Program-made: the position numbers and the translations under genes
Notes under the pieces: generated by a model
What the model saw: only the letters and a program-made list of their open reading frames with translations
What the model was told of the DNA's origin: nothing
Databases searched by the model: none
In this document: positions 33,470 through 45,748 of the stretch, piece after piece
Position numbering within the stretch: position 1 is the first letter of the stretch
Layout: every line of letters begins with the position of its first letter
Source: Gigaspora rosea
Taxonomy: Eukaryota; Glomeromycota; Glomeromycetes; Diversisporales; Gigasporaceae
Direction of reading: 5' to 3'
NCBI GenBank assembly: GCA_003550325.1
Contig: QKWP01000501.1
Coordinates: forward strand, 227,709 to 291,708
Length of the DNA: 64,000 bases

Positions 33470-34217
33470 TAGTGATACAGGCTAACCTTAGCCCATCAGC
33501 CGGGCAGGCGGGCAGGTCAGCCCTTGACCCGCATTCCTGCAGGTCAGCCCGGCTGGTATAGTTAGTTAAATTTTTTTCGTCTGATAGATTTCATTGCATA
33601 ACTTATAATTATTAGTTAAATCACGCGTAGAACTTTCTCGAGTTAGTGCTTGCAGTCGATAACTATCTATCCAACTAAAATTGAATAGTCGACTTTTCTA
33701 GTCGATATTTATAAATTCAACTAGTCAATTAGGAGTTCTGACTGTTCGTTATTAAAGCACTGATTATCGATTATAAGTAAGTAAACCACTGTCATACCTA
33801 TCACTTTTATTTTCAACTATGAGAAAATAACCTAGTAGATCACTGGCCATAAGAAGACCCATCGGGCCCTCTTATAACCGCTTCCTATTCGCATATAGTA
33901 GATCCACTATATATGCATCACATGCACTCTTCCTACTATTTGTAATCTATGTAACATTATATGTACGTGTGCTTATGTTTATATCGACTAATTAAATGCA
34001 TCTCTGTGTAATTTTTTAGCAACTGAAATCTTGCACAAGCATCGTGATGTAATTCAAACTATTTTCATAATGAGAATATCCAATTATAAAACTACTTTGC
34101 ACTTTGCATTTTTGTTTGGCTGAAAGTTTTTTAACAATATGATCAGCCCGGTCGACCGGGCTGATTAATTTCTGCAGCCGGGTCAGCCCGAGAATTTGGC
34201 ATCGGCCCGTATCACTA
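33470..34217. mobile_element. 748-bp non-autonomous hAT element with perfect TSD
   Basis: The left end is TAGTGATACAGGCTAACC and the right end GGCCCGTATCACTA. The TSD TTTTGGAC is at 33462-33469 and 34218-34225. Subterminal GTCAGCCCG / CGGGCTGA clusters occur at both ends. The minus-strand open frame at 34016-34279 crosses the right end and is not a gene. Confidence 0.88.
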
Positions 34218-34368
34218 TTTTGGACACAAAATCTAGGGTAGCTTATTTTCAGATATAATTGATTTTTGCTCAATCGCAAAAGTTATTATATAGTAAAGTT
34301 TAAATTTTACTATGTATATTGGCTATTGTTATTTAAGTAAACTTGTTTGAAAAATTAAAATACATATG

Positions 34369-34543
34369 CAGTCAACTTCTGCAATAGTCATATACTGTAT
34401 TTGTCATAATCTCACTATAGGCAACTTGATTTTATTTATCTAATTATACAAACTATATAAATTTTTTCTCGCTTTAGTTACAATTTCACAAATAGGTACA
34501 TAAAATGCTGATTTTGGCATATGACTATTGTAGGAGTTGACTG
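34369..34543. mobile_element. CAGTCAAC-ended MITE, copy 1
   Basis: The left end is CAGTCAACTTCTGCAATAGT and the right end ACTATTGTAGGAGTTGACTG. The CAGT... ends and a TA at the right edge suggest a Tc1/mariner-pogo relation. Confidence 0.7.
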
Positions 34544-35175
34544 TATGCTAAAATTTTCATCAAGTTTAAAGCAATTTTTATTATCAAACTTTTAATTTTT
34601 ATATTCAATAAATATATTTTAATATAAAATTTAATTTTTTTATTGAACATAAAAATTAAAAGACAAATAATAAAAAGTTCTTAGATTTTGATAAAAATTT
34701 CAAAGTAAATATATTTTGATCTTTTGAACAAGTTTACTAAGCAACTTTAATTAATTTATATAGTAAACCTTGTACTTTACTATGTAGAACTATTATCAAT
34801 CATGGAAGTAGCTTATTTTCAGATCAAAGCCATTTTTATGTTTTTGGATTTAAACAGGTAGCTTATTTTGGAGGTAGCTTATTTTTGGCAATATACAGTA
34901 TGGGTAATATGAGGAATATATTACAAGTATAATAAGTTGTATTATAAATCCTAAAATACTGTAGTTAAATGGGATAGCTAAATTAGATAGAGTTTTACTT
35001 GAGTATAAATTAGTTTTAGAGTTTACTAAATAATGTTAGAGTTTGTATTTGAAATTGCAATATGTAATAAACTATATAAATTATAATAAAATTCTGTGAA
35101 CAAAAATTTCACTCTTTAAAAAAAATAATAAAATAAAATAAATAAAAATATCCATAAAAAATAAAAATAAAAAAT

Positions 35176-35526
35176 AGTACAGTGCAGGACACCATAAACC
35201 AACACCTTTTTATATGTATTTTACAAAAATTGATATAACTTAAAAATAAAAAATTTTTTTCAAAAAATTTTTTAACCAAATTGTAGCTTTAAAGCTAAGC
35301 TACAATTTGGATAAAAAAAATTTTAATTTAATTTAAATTTAAAAGGTTATATCAATTTAAAGTTTACTATGAAATTGAAAATTTGGCGTTTAATATATAA
35401 AAAAAAGAAACTCATATGTAATTTTTGACCAATCACAATTGATTACATTATTCTAGCCAATCAGAATTGAGTATTTATTTCAAAATTTGGCATGGGGGGT
35501 GTTGGTTTATACTGTCCCGCACTGTA
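35176..35526. mobile_element. MITE with TACAGTGC ends
   Basis: The left end is TACAGTGCAGGAC followed by TAAACCAACACC. The right end is GGTGTTGGTTTA followed by GTCCCGCACTGTA. TA at each edge fits Tc1/mariner. The middle hairpin pairs AAATTGTAGCTTT with its inverse. Confidence 0.75.
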
Positions 35527-35576
35527 CCAAAAAATATTTTATAACTCTATAAAAAAATATAACAAAAATATTTATA

Positions 35577-35762
35577 CAGTCAACCCCTATACAATCACCT
35601 CTTCTACAATCACATCATAATACTATATCACATTTTTTATTAAAAAGAATTTACTGTTAAATATATAAAAAATACCTCTATAAAAGCACAACCTCTTTAT
35701 AAGCACTTTTTTGAAAAAAGTATATATGTGACCAAATTGGTGATTGTAAGAAGGGTTGACTG
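35577..35762. mobile_element. CAGTCAACC-ended MITE, copy 2
   Basis: The left end is CAGTCAACCCCTATACAATC and the right end GATTGTAAGAAGGGTTGACTG. It shares the CAGTCAAC terminus with 34369-34543 but not the interior. Confidence 0.7.
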
Positions 35763-36129
35763 TGGTGATTTTGTAAAAATAGAATCTCTGTAAAAACATA
35801 TAATATGAAAATTTTTTACAAAAATTTTACATAAACAAAACCTCTATAAAAAAAAAAATAAAATAGTAAAAAAAGTTTTTTGTAAAGTTTTGCTTAAGTA
35901 GGACCAATGTGCAAATTCAATATTACCATTCTTCAAGAACATTGATTAAATTTTAAAAACATAATTTATTAAACCATGTTCTCTAATTGGGAATCTTATC
36001 ACCCTTTTCAAATCAGTGTGCCATCAAATTTTTTGCATCACACAGAGTTTTGTATACCAGATTTGCAATCAAAATTATTACTTAAGATTAGATTTATATG
36101 TTTAATGGAATAAATATTTTTAGTTCATG

Positions 36130-36580
36130 AAAATAAACACGCCACGTATAATCTGGAAATCGGAAATTTAGAATTTAATACGTATCAAATTACAAGCCTG
36201 TGATTGGCTAAAAACGACATCATCTAATTTTATACCCAGGATTATCAAATTTCTAATGGTTTCTCAATATCAGCACGGTCAGTTTCGATTTTTGAGGATT
36301 ATTTTCGAAAGCTCAAGCAAAATTTTATAACTTATAATTGAATGCAGACAGTTTTATAGCAATAAAAGCAGTTTTGCGAATTATTATTTCTTTATGATTA
36401 TTAAAAAAACTCCAAAATTTCCTATTTTATTTTGCCAAATCTACAGCCAATTTTCGTGTGCTAGATACAGTATTAAAAAAGTGAAATAAAGAGAAATCAG
36501 GGAATTTTTATTTGTAAGCAAAATAATTAAAGATGATCGGCGGTCGCACTAATTTGAAATGACCAACGTGGATTATTTAT
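36130..36580. repeat. Dispersed repeat D, uninterrupted copy
   Basis: It matches 40785-40880 plus 41835-42200 in the same orientation (AAGCCTGTGATTGGCTAAAA, TCAATATCARCACGGTCAGT, GCAGTTTTGCGAATTATTAT, CCTATTTTATTTTRCCAAAT). No coding signal. Confidence 0.75.
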
Positions 36581-37097
36581 TTCAAAGAAAAAATTTTAAA
36601 GCATTATAACATTCTTTGAATTTATTATTTCATTCAACAAATCTTTTGACCCAAACCTTCATAACTACTAGAGTAAAAAGTGTTAGTTCAAGCATTTTCA
36701 TATTTTTTAATAGATCGTCATCGACGTTAACGTACTATTTTTGGTTTTGTTTTTTTTTTTATTACAAAACTTTACGTAATATTATTTGTAACATGGTTAA
36801 AAACTTCGTATAAAGTTACAATAATAATAAAAATATATAAAATTAAAAAAATATATAGTAATTAGATTAAATATAGAGATAATTGATTAAAAATTAAATA
36901 TTACTATATTATATTGATTGTAGATAAAATTGCTATAATTCAGTCTTATATAATAAGAGCTAGTATAATATCTAAAACACATCAAATTGTTAAAAACAAA
37001 GCCAGGTTAAAGTTCTTCAAAGGATTTTTTATTAAACCGACTGCTATATATCTAATCAATTAAAACTGGCTGACAGTACCGCCAAAATGTACAATTT

Positions 37098-37565
37098 CTA
37101 GCCATTCTTGCATAAAGTGTTACAAGGAAATATTGTACTCGTAACAGGAAAAGAAGTTTTGTTGCTAGCACTATCATGATACATAATTTCAAACGTTGCA
37201 CCAACTACAAAATTATATCCGATTTTTCCCTGCACATCTATGGCGCTAAAAGGCTCAGTGTTGGGAGGTTTTATCTTTATATCTAGGTTACCGAAATTAT
37301 AGATGGCATATATGGAATCTCCATTCCTCAATATGAATACATATTTATCAGGATCAGGATCTTGGAACTTATACTTCAGTTGTCCCCCAAATGTAACTGC
37401 ATCTTCACCAATTTGTTTAATGACGAAAATAGGAGCGCCGACTTCAGTAAAATTGGCATAGACCATTTGACCAATAGCGGATTCGTGAGAATTTATAGGA
37501 TTTATAAGACAAAATATAAGAATTAAAATAATTAAATATATGAGATTTGTTCTTTTGATCGACAT
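37098..37565 (-). CDS. Small secreted protein of unknown function, 155 aa
   Basis: The start is the ATG at 37565; an in-frame TTG two codons upstream is not a likely fungal start. Residues 1-5 are basic/polar (MSIKR), followed by a strongly hydrophobic helix (LIYLIILILIFCLI) and a plausible signal cleavage after PINS, giving a mature chain of about 127 residues. The mature part alternates polar and hydrophobic residues in a beta-rich style and holds only two cysteines, both near the C-terminus (PCNTLC), which could pair. No known domain was recognised. TATATAAG on the minus strand lies about 110 bp upstream and could be a TATA box. It is one of the few intact, intron-free frames between repeats. 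It would be exported or cell-wall-associated; an effector role is possible but not shown. Confidence 0.7.
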   Translation of the reverse strand: MSIKRTNLIYLIILILIFCLINPINSHESAIGQMVYANFTEVGAPIFVIKQIGEDAVTFGGQLKYKFQDPDPDKYVFILRNGDSIYAIYNFGNLDIKIKPPNTEPFSAIDVQGKIGYNFVVGATFEIMYHDSASNKTSFPVTSTIFPCNTLCKNG

Positions 37566-37571
37566 GTTCAA

Positions 37572-38080
37572 TGTCCTTTAATTAGTTTAAAAATGGATTG
37601 TTTATCGAGAAAACAGATCCAGGAGAAATGGATTTTTTTGTCAAGAAAAAGGGTTCAAAAGAAATCGACCCTTATATACTGTATTTGCGCGTAATCACAT
37701 GCAGAGGTTTAATTTTGAATTTTGGTTTTATTTCGGGCCATGATTCAAATTAACACCCGGTTAATGATATGGGCCGATGGAAAATCATGAGTCGGGTTGA
37801 TCCTAAAAAAAACTCAGCCCGATCGACCGGCAGAACTTCTTTGTTAGAACAATTTTTTGATCAGAATTAGTCCCCATATATATATCAAATAAAAGACATC
37901 AGGTCATTCCTTGCCAAAATTCTAATGATATAGTTTTTATTCGTTTCCTCTTTGAGAAATTATAGCACTTTAGTATTTTTATGTTGATTAATTGTCTATG
38001 CAGCCGAGCATACTAGAACATTTCCGTTCCTTATATTCATTGTTTGCCAATTTATCATCTAAATTAGCCAACTAATGAAT
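37572..38080. promoter_or_regulatory. Upstream region of the secreted-protein gene
   Basis: It contains the minus-strand TATATAAG at about 37671-37678. Further upstream are GGGCCGAT / CAGCCCGATCGACCGG remnants (37735-37830) that look like decayed hAT subterminal repeats (compare 34140-34200). Confidence 0.35.
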
Positions 38081-38390
38081 ATTAGGGCTGTTAATCGGTC
38101 CGTCCTGGTTAAAAGACTGCCCAGTCCTTTAATAAACCGGACCGGACTGCGGTCCAGGACCGAATAGGACCGAATAGAGCTAGACCGGACGGACCGATGA
38201 TCAATATAATACTTTTTTGCTATAATGATGAAATTAAGTTTAATCAGTATAAAGAATTTCAATGCTTTTACAATAAGCTTTTCAAATTTATAATATTTGC
38301 TTATATGATATAAGAGAGCAATAATTAATACGTTTGATAATTTTAGTCATACATAAATTATGGATTAGAAAATACAGTAATATAGTATAG

Positions 38391-38746
38391 AAATAATTTA
38401 TACATCGCACGTGCGATGTTGTCGCACCTGCCGCAGATCATAAAATCAGGTGTAACGTAAAATCAAAACAATTAAAATAACCCGTTTTTTCATTGGATAG
38501 GGTTAGGGTGAGGTATAGATTGTGTGTATGGGCGAGAGGGTGTTTTTGTAGTAAAATTTTGCAAGGAATTTTTTTTGTTAGACTCCTAAGAGTAGTTTCA
38601 TATACTCAATTTTAAGTTATAGGCGATTTTTGACAAAACGAACGTTTGTTTTGAATTTTTTGATCGTGTAACGTTACACCTGATCTTGAAATTTGATTGG
38701 GAGAGCGACATATAAGGCGCATCGCACGGGGCAATGAATAAATTTA
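38391..38746. mobile_element. Inverted-repeat element inside the hAT element
   Basis: The left end (ATACATCGCACGTGCGATG) and right end (GCGCATCGCACGGGGCAATG) pair imperfectly, as do inner AGATCAtaaaATCAGGTGTAACG and CGTTACACCTGATCTTGA. The open frame on the minus strand here is part of the right arm. Confidence 0.55.
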
Positions 38747-39227
38747 CTCTATAGTATATTAATATAGCAAAATAACATTTAATTAACTTCGTAAATATGA
38801 ACATTATAGTTAAAATCAGTTAAAAAGATATTTTGTCACTTTTAACCACTTAACATTCGATAATTTGATTGAATAATATAATCATAATTGGGCACGCCAA
38901 ATTTTCAAATCTTGTACGATTCAAGACAAGAATTGTCTTAATATATGAAAACATTAAAGTAAATAAAAAAATATATTTATTAATATAATATTGTTAGCAT
39001 TTACATTTCTGTCAAATACTTAAAACTTATAAACCTATAAAAAAAATATAAAAAAATAAAGTATACTACTAGTATCGGGTTATTTCCAAGTTAAAATTTA
39101 AAAAAATTTTAATCGGTAAAATGTTATAGTATAAAAGTTTTATACGTATTTTATAAGCATCATAAAATTATTTACGTATATAAAAAACCCCCTGCTAGCA
39201 GGAAAAAAAAATTTGGTAAAATTTAAT

Positions 39228-39455
39228 TTAGAATGGTAAGTCTTCAGTAAACCAAGATTTTAAACACAAAACAACCCGAACTGTTTCATTATCAAGAGAA
39301 TTTCGTGATTTAGTAACTGTTAATACATATAAACTAAATAGTTGTTCACATGGAACACTAGTAGACATAATAGCTAGATAATCTTGTATTTGCACATAGG
39401 CGTTGTTTGGAACACAAGTTTGAGGCAAGCTAATAGTTAATTTAGTCGAATGCAA
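39228..39455 (-). pseudogene. hAT transposase C-terminal dimerisation remnant
   Basis: The motif order matches the hAT C-terminal dimerisation region: YLAIMSTSVPCEQLFS, then LTVTKSRNSLDNETV, then VLCLKSWF. It is 75 codons with no catalytic core upstream. It lies inside the 38083-39843 element, which supports that element being a deletion derivative of an autonomous hAT. Confidence 0.75.
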
Positions 39456-39941
39456 ATTGTAATTTTTATCATTAAAAATCCTCAGCTAAATTAATCATTA
39501 GCTTGTTTCAAACTCGTGTTCCAAAATAATGCCCATAGGCACAAATACTGATCACGCCATTGCTGTCATTAATAAATTTCTCTATTTTATCAACGTTAAC
39601 AACAGCCCGTTCTCATTATACATTAAGCCTTGTTTAACAAACTAAGGGGTTTGTAATTGCATTTTACCAAAAACAGCATTTTATAGTTGTTTCAAAATGC
39701 GTATTATGATAATATTTAGTTTATTTGATATTTACTATTAGGACCGACGGTCCTTTCGATCCGTCCTAAAAAGGACCGGACCGACCCGATCCCTGGACGG
39801 ACCGAAGGACCGTTGGTCCGGTCCGGACCGATTAACAGCCCTAATGAATATCAATATACCAGGTTTAAAGGCAAGTTAAATGGTGTCAATTTTGCATCTG
39901 ATCGATGATATATTCACGTGACTTCACTTGTGCTTACCAGA

Positions 39942-40211
39942 CGTCTAAAGCGGAGTAGATTCTTATAATATATATTTTATCGAATAAACTTTAGGGTTAG
40001 GGTCATCATAGATTAAGGTTATGTAGGTTTTAGGTAATTATATAAGCAAAACTGCCTTCCCGTATTTTTAATTAATCCACCAAGGTAGGTTTAGACTGCC
40101 GTTTCTTGTATTTTTCAGTTCTTTTTCCTTCTTGTTTTGCTTCGCCGAAGATCATCAAATTTCTATAATTTGATTGGTCAAGTGTCACGTGATTCTGCTC
40201 CGCTTTAGACG
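39942..40211. mobile_element. MITE with CGTCTAAAGCGGAG ends
   Basis: The left end is CGTCTAAAGCGGAGTAGATTC and the right end GATTCTGCTCCGCTTTAGACG. The interior has GGGTTAGGGT and resembles the 12202-12527 element. It immediately precedes a GGACCG-rich block. Confidence 0.7.
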
Positions 40212-40784
40212 ATCCCGGATCGGTCCCCGTAAAGACCGGGACCGGATCGTAACCGGACCGAGGACCGAATGATTCTCGGTCTCAGCCCATAACGGTCCGG
40301 TCCTGGTTTAAACAATGGTCCTAGCTGATAAGAAAAATGATGAATTAATAAAAAGAAAATAAAAAAATAATTTTTTTTTCATTAATAAAAATATAGAGAT
40401 GTAAACTTAAAAAAGCAAAAATGGGTATTGAAAAATTCTTATCGTAAGACCGATTTTAGGACCGAAGGACGGACCTACCGGGCCGATGGACCAGGATCGA
40501 CCGGGGCTGGACTGATCCATCACTACAATCATGCAAAGAAAAAACTATCAATCATATATGCGGCTTTGTTAAGTATACTATAAATAGACATTACTTTATA
40601 ATAATTTAATACAGTATGATAATATAATGTTAAATATTTCTCCCTAATCAGTAATTTAAATTTATTAAATACCATAGGTATTATGTAACAACCTTGTTTT
40701 TTTTTCCTAGGTTATTTTCATCGGCCTATATGAAAATCACATGATTTTCATATTGTTCAAATCAGTGCGATTTTAAATTCTCAT

Positions 40785-42200
40785 GCCGGAAATGGACCTT
40801 TGGAAATCGGGAAATTTAGAATTTAATAAATTTAATATCAAATTATAAGCCTGTGATTGGCTAAAAATGACATCATTTACAGCTGTTTTCAAAAAGGTGT
40901 GAAACGATCAGGGATCACCATATCATGGGAAATTCACGATATTTCCCTCTCGCTTCTAACAGCGAAAGATTCTCACCAATTTCCCAATAGAAATAGTTTT
41001 TATAGTTCAATAAAATAATACTATTCTAAGATAAATGTAAATTTAACATGTGAATTAAGAAATTTTTAATAAATTCCTAAAAACGGTGGTCATCTTGAGT
41101 CTTGCAACATTTATACATGTTATATGATTTTTGCTTTAACGCATCTCTTAAAGTAAAACTTTTAAGATATAGAGTTGCTGAATGATTTTTTTTTTTTTGA
41201 TTGTATTCAATCTTGATAGCCAATTATTGCATCGTGAACAAAGTGAAAAATTAAAAGAATCTTTTAGAGTTACTTAATAATTATAATGCAATATTTTTTT
41301 TCTCGAGCAAAGAAACTTGATCTTCTGTCCAATTGGGCGTAAAAATTCGTGTATACGCATATTTGACAGCTTCAGTTCGATTGCCTCTATGAGTGGTTTT
41401 GTAATATCACATTTGAATTTTTGTGTTTGCAAATAAACTCCACAGTATAAACACTTTCGACAACTAAAGCAAGTCCCTCTTTTGTATATAAGTTTTGTAT
41501 CTAGTGCATCCACCATCAATATTAATACGATTACAAAATAATATACATTGCAATAATTTGTTTATATAGCGATAATAATAATGATTAGAAAAGGGTATCA
41601 CGCACTTATCAGTACGTGGTGCTTAATTGCTACATGGTTAATAATATAAAAATTACAATGGACGTCAATAATTATCTATCCTAAAATATGTGTTGATTAA
41701 GCATCTCGCACTGATAAGTGCGTGATGACCGTGATAAAAAAGTTAATTATTAAATTTCTGATTTGCCGATTCCCCATATGGGTATATGTCATAAAAATCA
41801 CCTGTTCACACCTTTACTTGGTGAGCGAAGATTTCTCAATATCAACACGGTCAGTTTCGATTGTTGAGGATTTTTTTCGAAAGTTCAAGTAAAATTTTAT
41901 AATTTATAATTGAATGTAGATGGTTTTATAGCAATAGAAGCAGTTTTGCGAATTATTATTTCTTTATGATTAGTAGTTAAAAAACACCGAAATTTCCTAT
42001 TTTATTTTACCAAATCTACAGCCAGTTATCGTTATAGCTAGATACAGTATTAGAAAAGAGAAAATAAAAGAGAAATTTTGATTTGTAGGCAAAATAATTA
42101 TTAGATTTATTTGCAAAAAAAAAACACTAAAATTAGGGAATTTGGCAGATTTTCGGAGTGAAAGATGATCGGTGAGGGTCAAACTAATTTGAAAAGGCGA
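40785..42200. repeat. Dispersed repeat D, copy split by a ~950-bp insertion
   Basis: 40785-40880 and 41835-42200 are consecutive parts of the repeat at 36130-36580. The insert (about 40880-41830) has rough inverted ends: GGTGTGAAAC and CACCATATCATGGG at the left, CCCATATGGGTATATG and CACCTGTTCACACC at the right. It also carries a hairpin element (41595-41730; ACGCACTTATCAGT and its inverse ACTGATAAGTGCGTGATG). A minus-strand 80-codon open frame (41274-41516) has CFSCRKCLYCG, a possible zinc site, but no family match. Confidence 0.6.
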
Positions 42201-42243
42201 TAAATAAATTTTTTTGATATAAACCAATTTTAATTTTTCTATA

Positions 42244-42542
42244 TTAGGCCACACAAAGTTAATTTTTCGTTTTGCATAACATGGTGTTCCAAAATTCCAG
42301 TCGGCGGGTCGTGTTTTTTTTTTCTTCTCTCTTTTTTTTTTTTTTAAATCTATTATAAATTAATAAGCTCATGTCACATATAAAGCCACGCAAAGTTAAT
42401 TTTTTGGTTTGCGGGTGTCACCGGAGAAAATTTTAAATGGCAAAAATAGAATAATTGGCACAATAGGAGTTTAAAAAAATTTTTTTGGAAAAATTGGGTC
42501 AGCGGGTATGCAAAACGAAAAACTAACTTTGCGTGGCCTTAA
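42244..42542. mobile_element. AAGGCCACGCAAAGTT MITE family, copies 2 and 3
   Basis: The left end is TTAGGCCACACAAAGTTAAT, an internal left end TAAAGCCACGCAAAGTTAAT is at 42381, and the common right end ends CTTTGCGTGGCCTTAA. This looks like a MITE (42381-42542) beside or within a partial copy of itself. Confidence 0.7.
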
Positions 42543-42990
42543 GAATAATAAACCATTTTTGAGAACATCAAAGATTTGAAAAATGTTCATATGAAAACAT
42601 AAAATCAAAATTGAATTTCGTTCACTGAATAGGACCTCTATAAACAAAATAAAAAGATATCTGTTTACTAGTAATATCCGAATAAGTATCCGAATATCAG
42701 TCAGATTATCCAGATATCTGTTTATCTGATCTAAATTACCTGGATAATTCAGATATAGATAAACGGATTACATATTTATCCGAATAGGACCTCTTTTTAA
42801 TAATTTAATAAAAAAAAAGCCTAGTCAATACTGACTTCTTTAAATAATTTAAGGACTTGTTTAGAAAAATAACCATAGGTAGTAGTAAAAAAAATATAAA
42901 AAATAATAAAATCTATAACAAAAAATTAATCTAACCAAACAAAAATACTTTTTATCATTTATTAATCTATTTAAAGAATAATATATATAT

Positions 42991-43298
42991 ATCACACCGT
43001 TGTGTTCAACACCAGTAAATACAAATTATAATATGCAAAAATTTTTTGCTAGGGTTAGTTAGGGTTAGAGTTTGTGTTAAGATTTGGGTAAAACATTAGT
43101 ATATGCCAAAATTTTGCAAGAAATTTGTTTTGCTAGGACATAAAGATTGGTTTCTTAGACAGAATTTTATGATATAGATAATTTTTGAAAAAAACATCAT
43201 TTTTTAAAAAATTTATATTACACCTGACTTCATACTACACTAATTTCATGATTATGATTGGCCAAAGCACATGTATTATTGAACACCAGTGGTGTGAT
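42991..43298. mobile_element. MITE with ATCACACC ends
   Basis: The left end is ATCACACCGTTGTGTTCAAC and the right end GTTGAACACCAGTGGTGTGAT-like. The interior has AGGGTTAG repeats. The 43185-43370 open frame spans the right end and is not a gene. Confidence 0.65.
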
Positions 43299-43391
43299 TT
43301 ATCAATGTCCTTAAAGAAATATTACTACTATAAAAAGTTGTCAAAATCTGAGATATATGTAATAACTTAAATAATTAAAAAATACTAGGCT

Positions 43392-44417
43392 TAGAGTTTG
43401 GACCCGGATATCTAGATACCCATTTTTCTGTCCTTTTTAAAAAAGCTGTATCTGAATAAACTATCAGTTTGATTTGCAGATATCTGGATAAATTCTACAG
43501 ATAACCAGGCAACCCTTATGGATAACCAATAATTCTATGAATATCCAGATACCTACAGATATCAGCATGAACCCAAAGTAAAATATTTCACAAAATATAA
43601 CAGTATTAGTTAAATAAAAATTACATTTTTTACATTTTAATAATTACAATAATATATTATTTTGGCTACTATTCATTGCCACACATATAATTCAATTAGA
43701 TTTAAAAAACATTGATATCTTAAATTTTAAATAACAATCTATTAGATGCATGTATAAAAAGCTTTGTATCAAAACTAAATTGCTAACAATAAATAATAAC
43801 AAAAAAATAAAATTAAATTAATATACGTTAAATAAATTAAAAGAATAGTAAACAACTGCAAGTAAAAAGTACGTAAAACTCAACCCTTTTTTCAATAGTT
43901 TCGACAAGTTTTCAGTTTTACTTTATTAGATTTAAGATTACAAAAGTTGAACCCAGTTTCAATTTTTATCAATATTAAAATCTACAGCTTCGTCTAACAA
44001 GTATAATCTATATGGACTATTATTCTAGAGAATAAACTCAATTACTAGAGATCTAACTACAAAAAAAAATGCTATTTCTTTTGTTTTAGATATTCTTATA
44101 TAGTATAATTAACAACTAAATTTAAAAAAAACATCATATAGCTAACCCTCATAATTATTTCTTCATTTTTGTAATTATTTTGACAGTATATAAAGCGAAA
44201 GGTGTAGCTTCTGAAAATGTATTCAGTTTCTCTGAACAATTCATTTTCGTGCCAACAATTCGTTCAAATTAGATGATCAATGATTGACCAATAAGATTTA
44301 ATGACCACTAAACCCGCGGACACCCAGATACCTGTTAGGTTATCCTTCACAGATAAAGGTTGTTATCCGTGAAATATTTATAGTATCCAAGCATGCGGGT
44401 AATGGGTCCAATCTCTA
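43392..44417. mobile_element. 1.0-kb non-autonomous hAT element with perfect TSD
   Basis: It starts TAGAGTTTGGACCCGGATAT and ends GGGTCCAATCTCTA. The TSD ACTAGGCT is at 43384-43391 and 44418-44425. Subterminal GATATCTGGATA-type repeats occur at both ends. Similar ATCCGGATA-rich sequences are at 42600-42800 and 48068-48297. Confidence 0.88.
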
Positions 44418-44425
44418 ACTAGGCT

Positions 44426-45250
44426 AGTAGCAGAAATATTAACAGTCTATTTTGGTTTAATTTAGTCTATTTTGGTTTAGTTTTGGTCTAAATATATTAT
44501 GGTTTTTAGTTATAAAACTTTGTAGTTTAGAAGAGCACTAGTAAATATATTTTATGATACAAGAAAACTAAAGCAACAAATATACTTATTTAAATTTAAA
44601 TCCCTAATTATAACAAATAAAACAAGTAAAAAATAGAAAAATGTTAGTAAACCAAAACACTAAATAGCAAATATACTAACCTAAACCAGAAGCTCAATTC
44701 CAACAAATAAAAACTAAAAAGAAGAGAAAAGCATTTGTAAACATGTTTGATATTGTAAACCAAAATAATAAAATAGTAAATAATATCTATTTGAAGCTGA
44801 AACTACCTAATTCAAAAAGAAAAACAAAAACAATAAAAGTAACAAAAAAAAATATTTCTATACTAATCTGTATAACCAGATAACTAAATAAATTCTAAAA
44901 ATAAATTAAAAATTAAAAAATATTTAAAAAATTAAAAAATAATTTAAAAATAAAATCTAAATATGATATTTTTTAATATACAGTAGATTATAATTCTTTA
45001 ATTTTTGACCAAAAATTATTTAATTTGTTGAAGATTAAAAATTTTTTTATTATTACATTATTAGAAATGACCTGGTTTGTTGCTTGTGTTGATTTTATAA
45101 ATAGGTGGGTGATCTGAAACCTAAATTACAAAATGTCGAGAAAACATCAGGAATGCAACATCAGTAATAAAAGCGTGACGATAGTAAACAGCCTTGGCAT
45201 AAGTAATGTGAAAGAAATATAACAATATCTACAAGCGCAGCACTATTAAA
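44426..45250. other. AT-rich intergenic, nothing recognised
   Basis: A short TTTTGGTTTA / TAAACCAAAA tract and A-rich runs only. No gene or terminal repeat could be supported. Confidence 0.45.
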
Positions 45251-45324
45251 ATGAGAGATACAACACAGCGACACACAATGTTACCGACAACACAAGTTAG
45301 CAAAGGTACCACCATTTTTTACAG

Positions 45325-45530
45325 GATGGTAACCAAATTTCAAGGTCGGATACGTCAAATCGAAGGCCAGCGTTTAACCCTAGTTGTTAGCAAGTTCTAT
45401 AGCAAATTTATCAGCTGGGTATTTCTTACTAATGGATATGATCTTATTTAAAATTTTTAATGATCTTGGGCAAAATTGATCAATTCTGTTTCAGCCGACC
45501 ATGATTCCTTATGTACGAGTTAGGTACCAC
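45325..45530. repeat. Dispersed repeat, copy C
   Basis: The third copy of the sequence at 2840-3110 and 12740-13070 (AGCGTTTAACCCTAGTTGTT, TCAGCTGGGTATTTCTTACT, GATCTTGGGCAAA, CAGCCGACCATGATTCC). The 66-codon open frame over it is not conserved. Confidence 0.7.
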
Positions 45531-45555
45531 CAAGTAACGAAATAATAGCACCGAC

Positions 45556-45748
45556 TAGTGTTCCGAGTTGGTAAAAACATTGCCAATTGATTAATAGCCA
45601 ACTATAATTGCAACTATTTGATTTATTATATCACATGATATCATTAGCTAATTAATAATTGATTAGTTGCTTTAGCATTTTTTTAAATCGATTAGCTGTT
45701 AGTTGGTTCAACTAGTTTTGATTTTTCAACTAACGATTTGGATCACTA
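45556..45748. mobile_element. hAT-type MITE with perfect TSD
   Basis: The left end is TAGTGTTCCGAGTTGG and the right end CGATTTGGATCACTA. The TSD GCACCGAC is at 45548-45555 and 45749-45756. The ends resemble those of the 20696-21200 element (TAGTGTTCCAAATCG). Confidence 0.88.

Larger units (their letters stand above)
38083..39843. mobile_element. 1.76-kb decayed hAT element with perfect TSD
   Basis: The left end is TAGGGCTGTTAATCGGTCCG and the right end is its exact inverse. The TSD ATGAATAT lies at 38075-38082 and 39844-39851. Both subterminal regions are dense in GGACCG/CGGTCC. The interior holds a transposase remnant (39228-39455, -) and another inverted-repeat element (38391-38746). A GGACCG-rich stretch at 40212-40527 looks like a related, more decayed copy. 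Confidence 0.9.
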
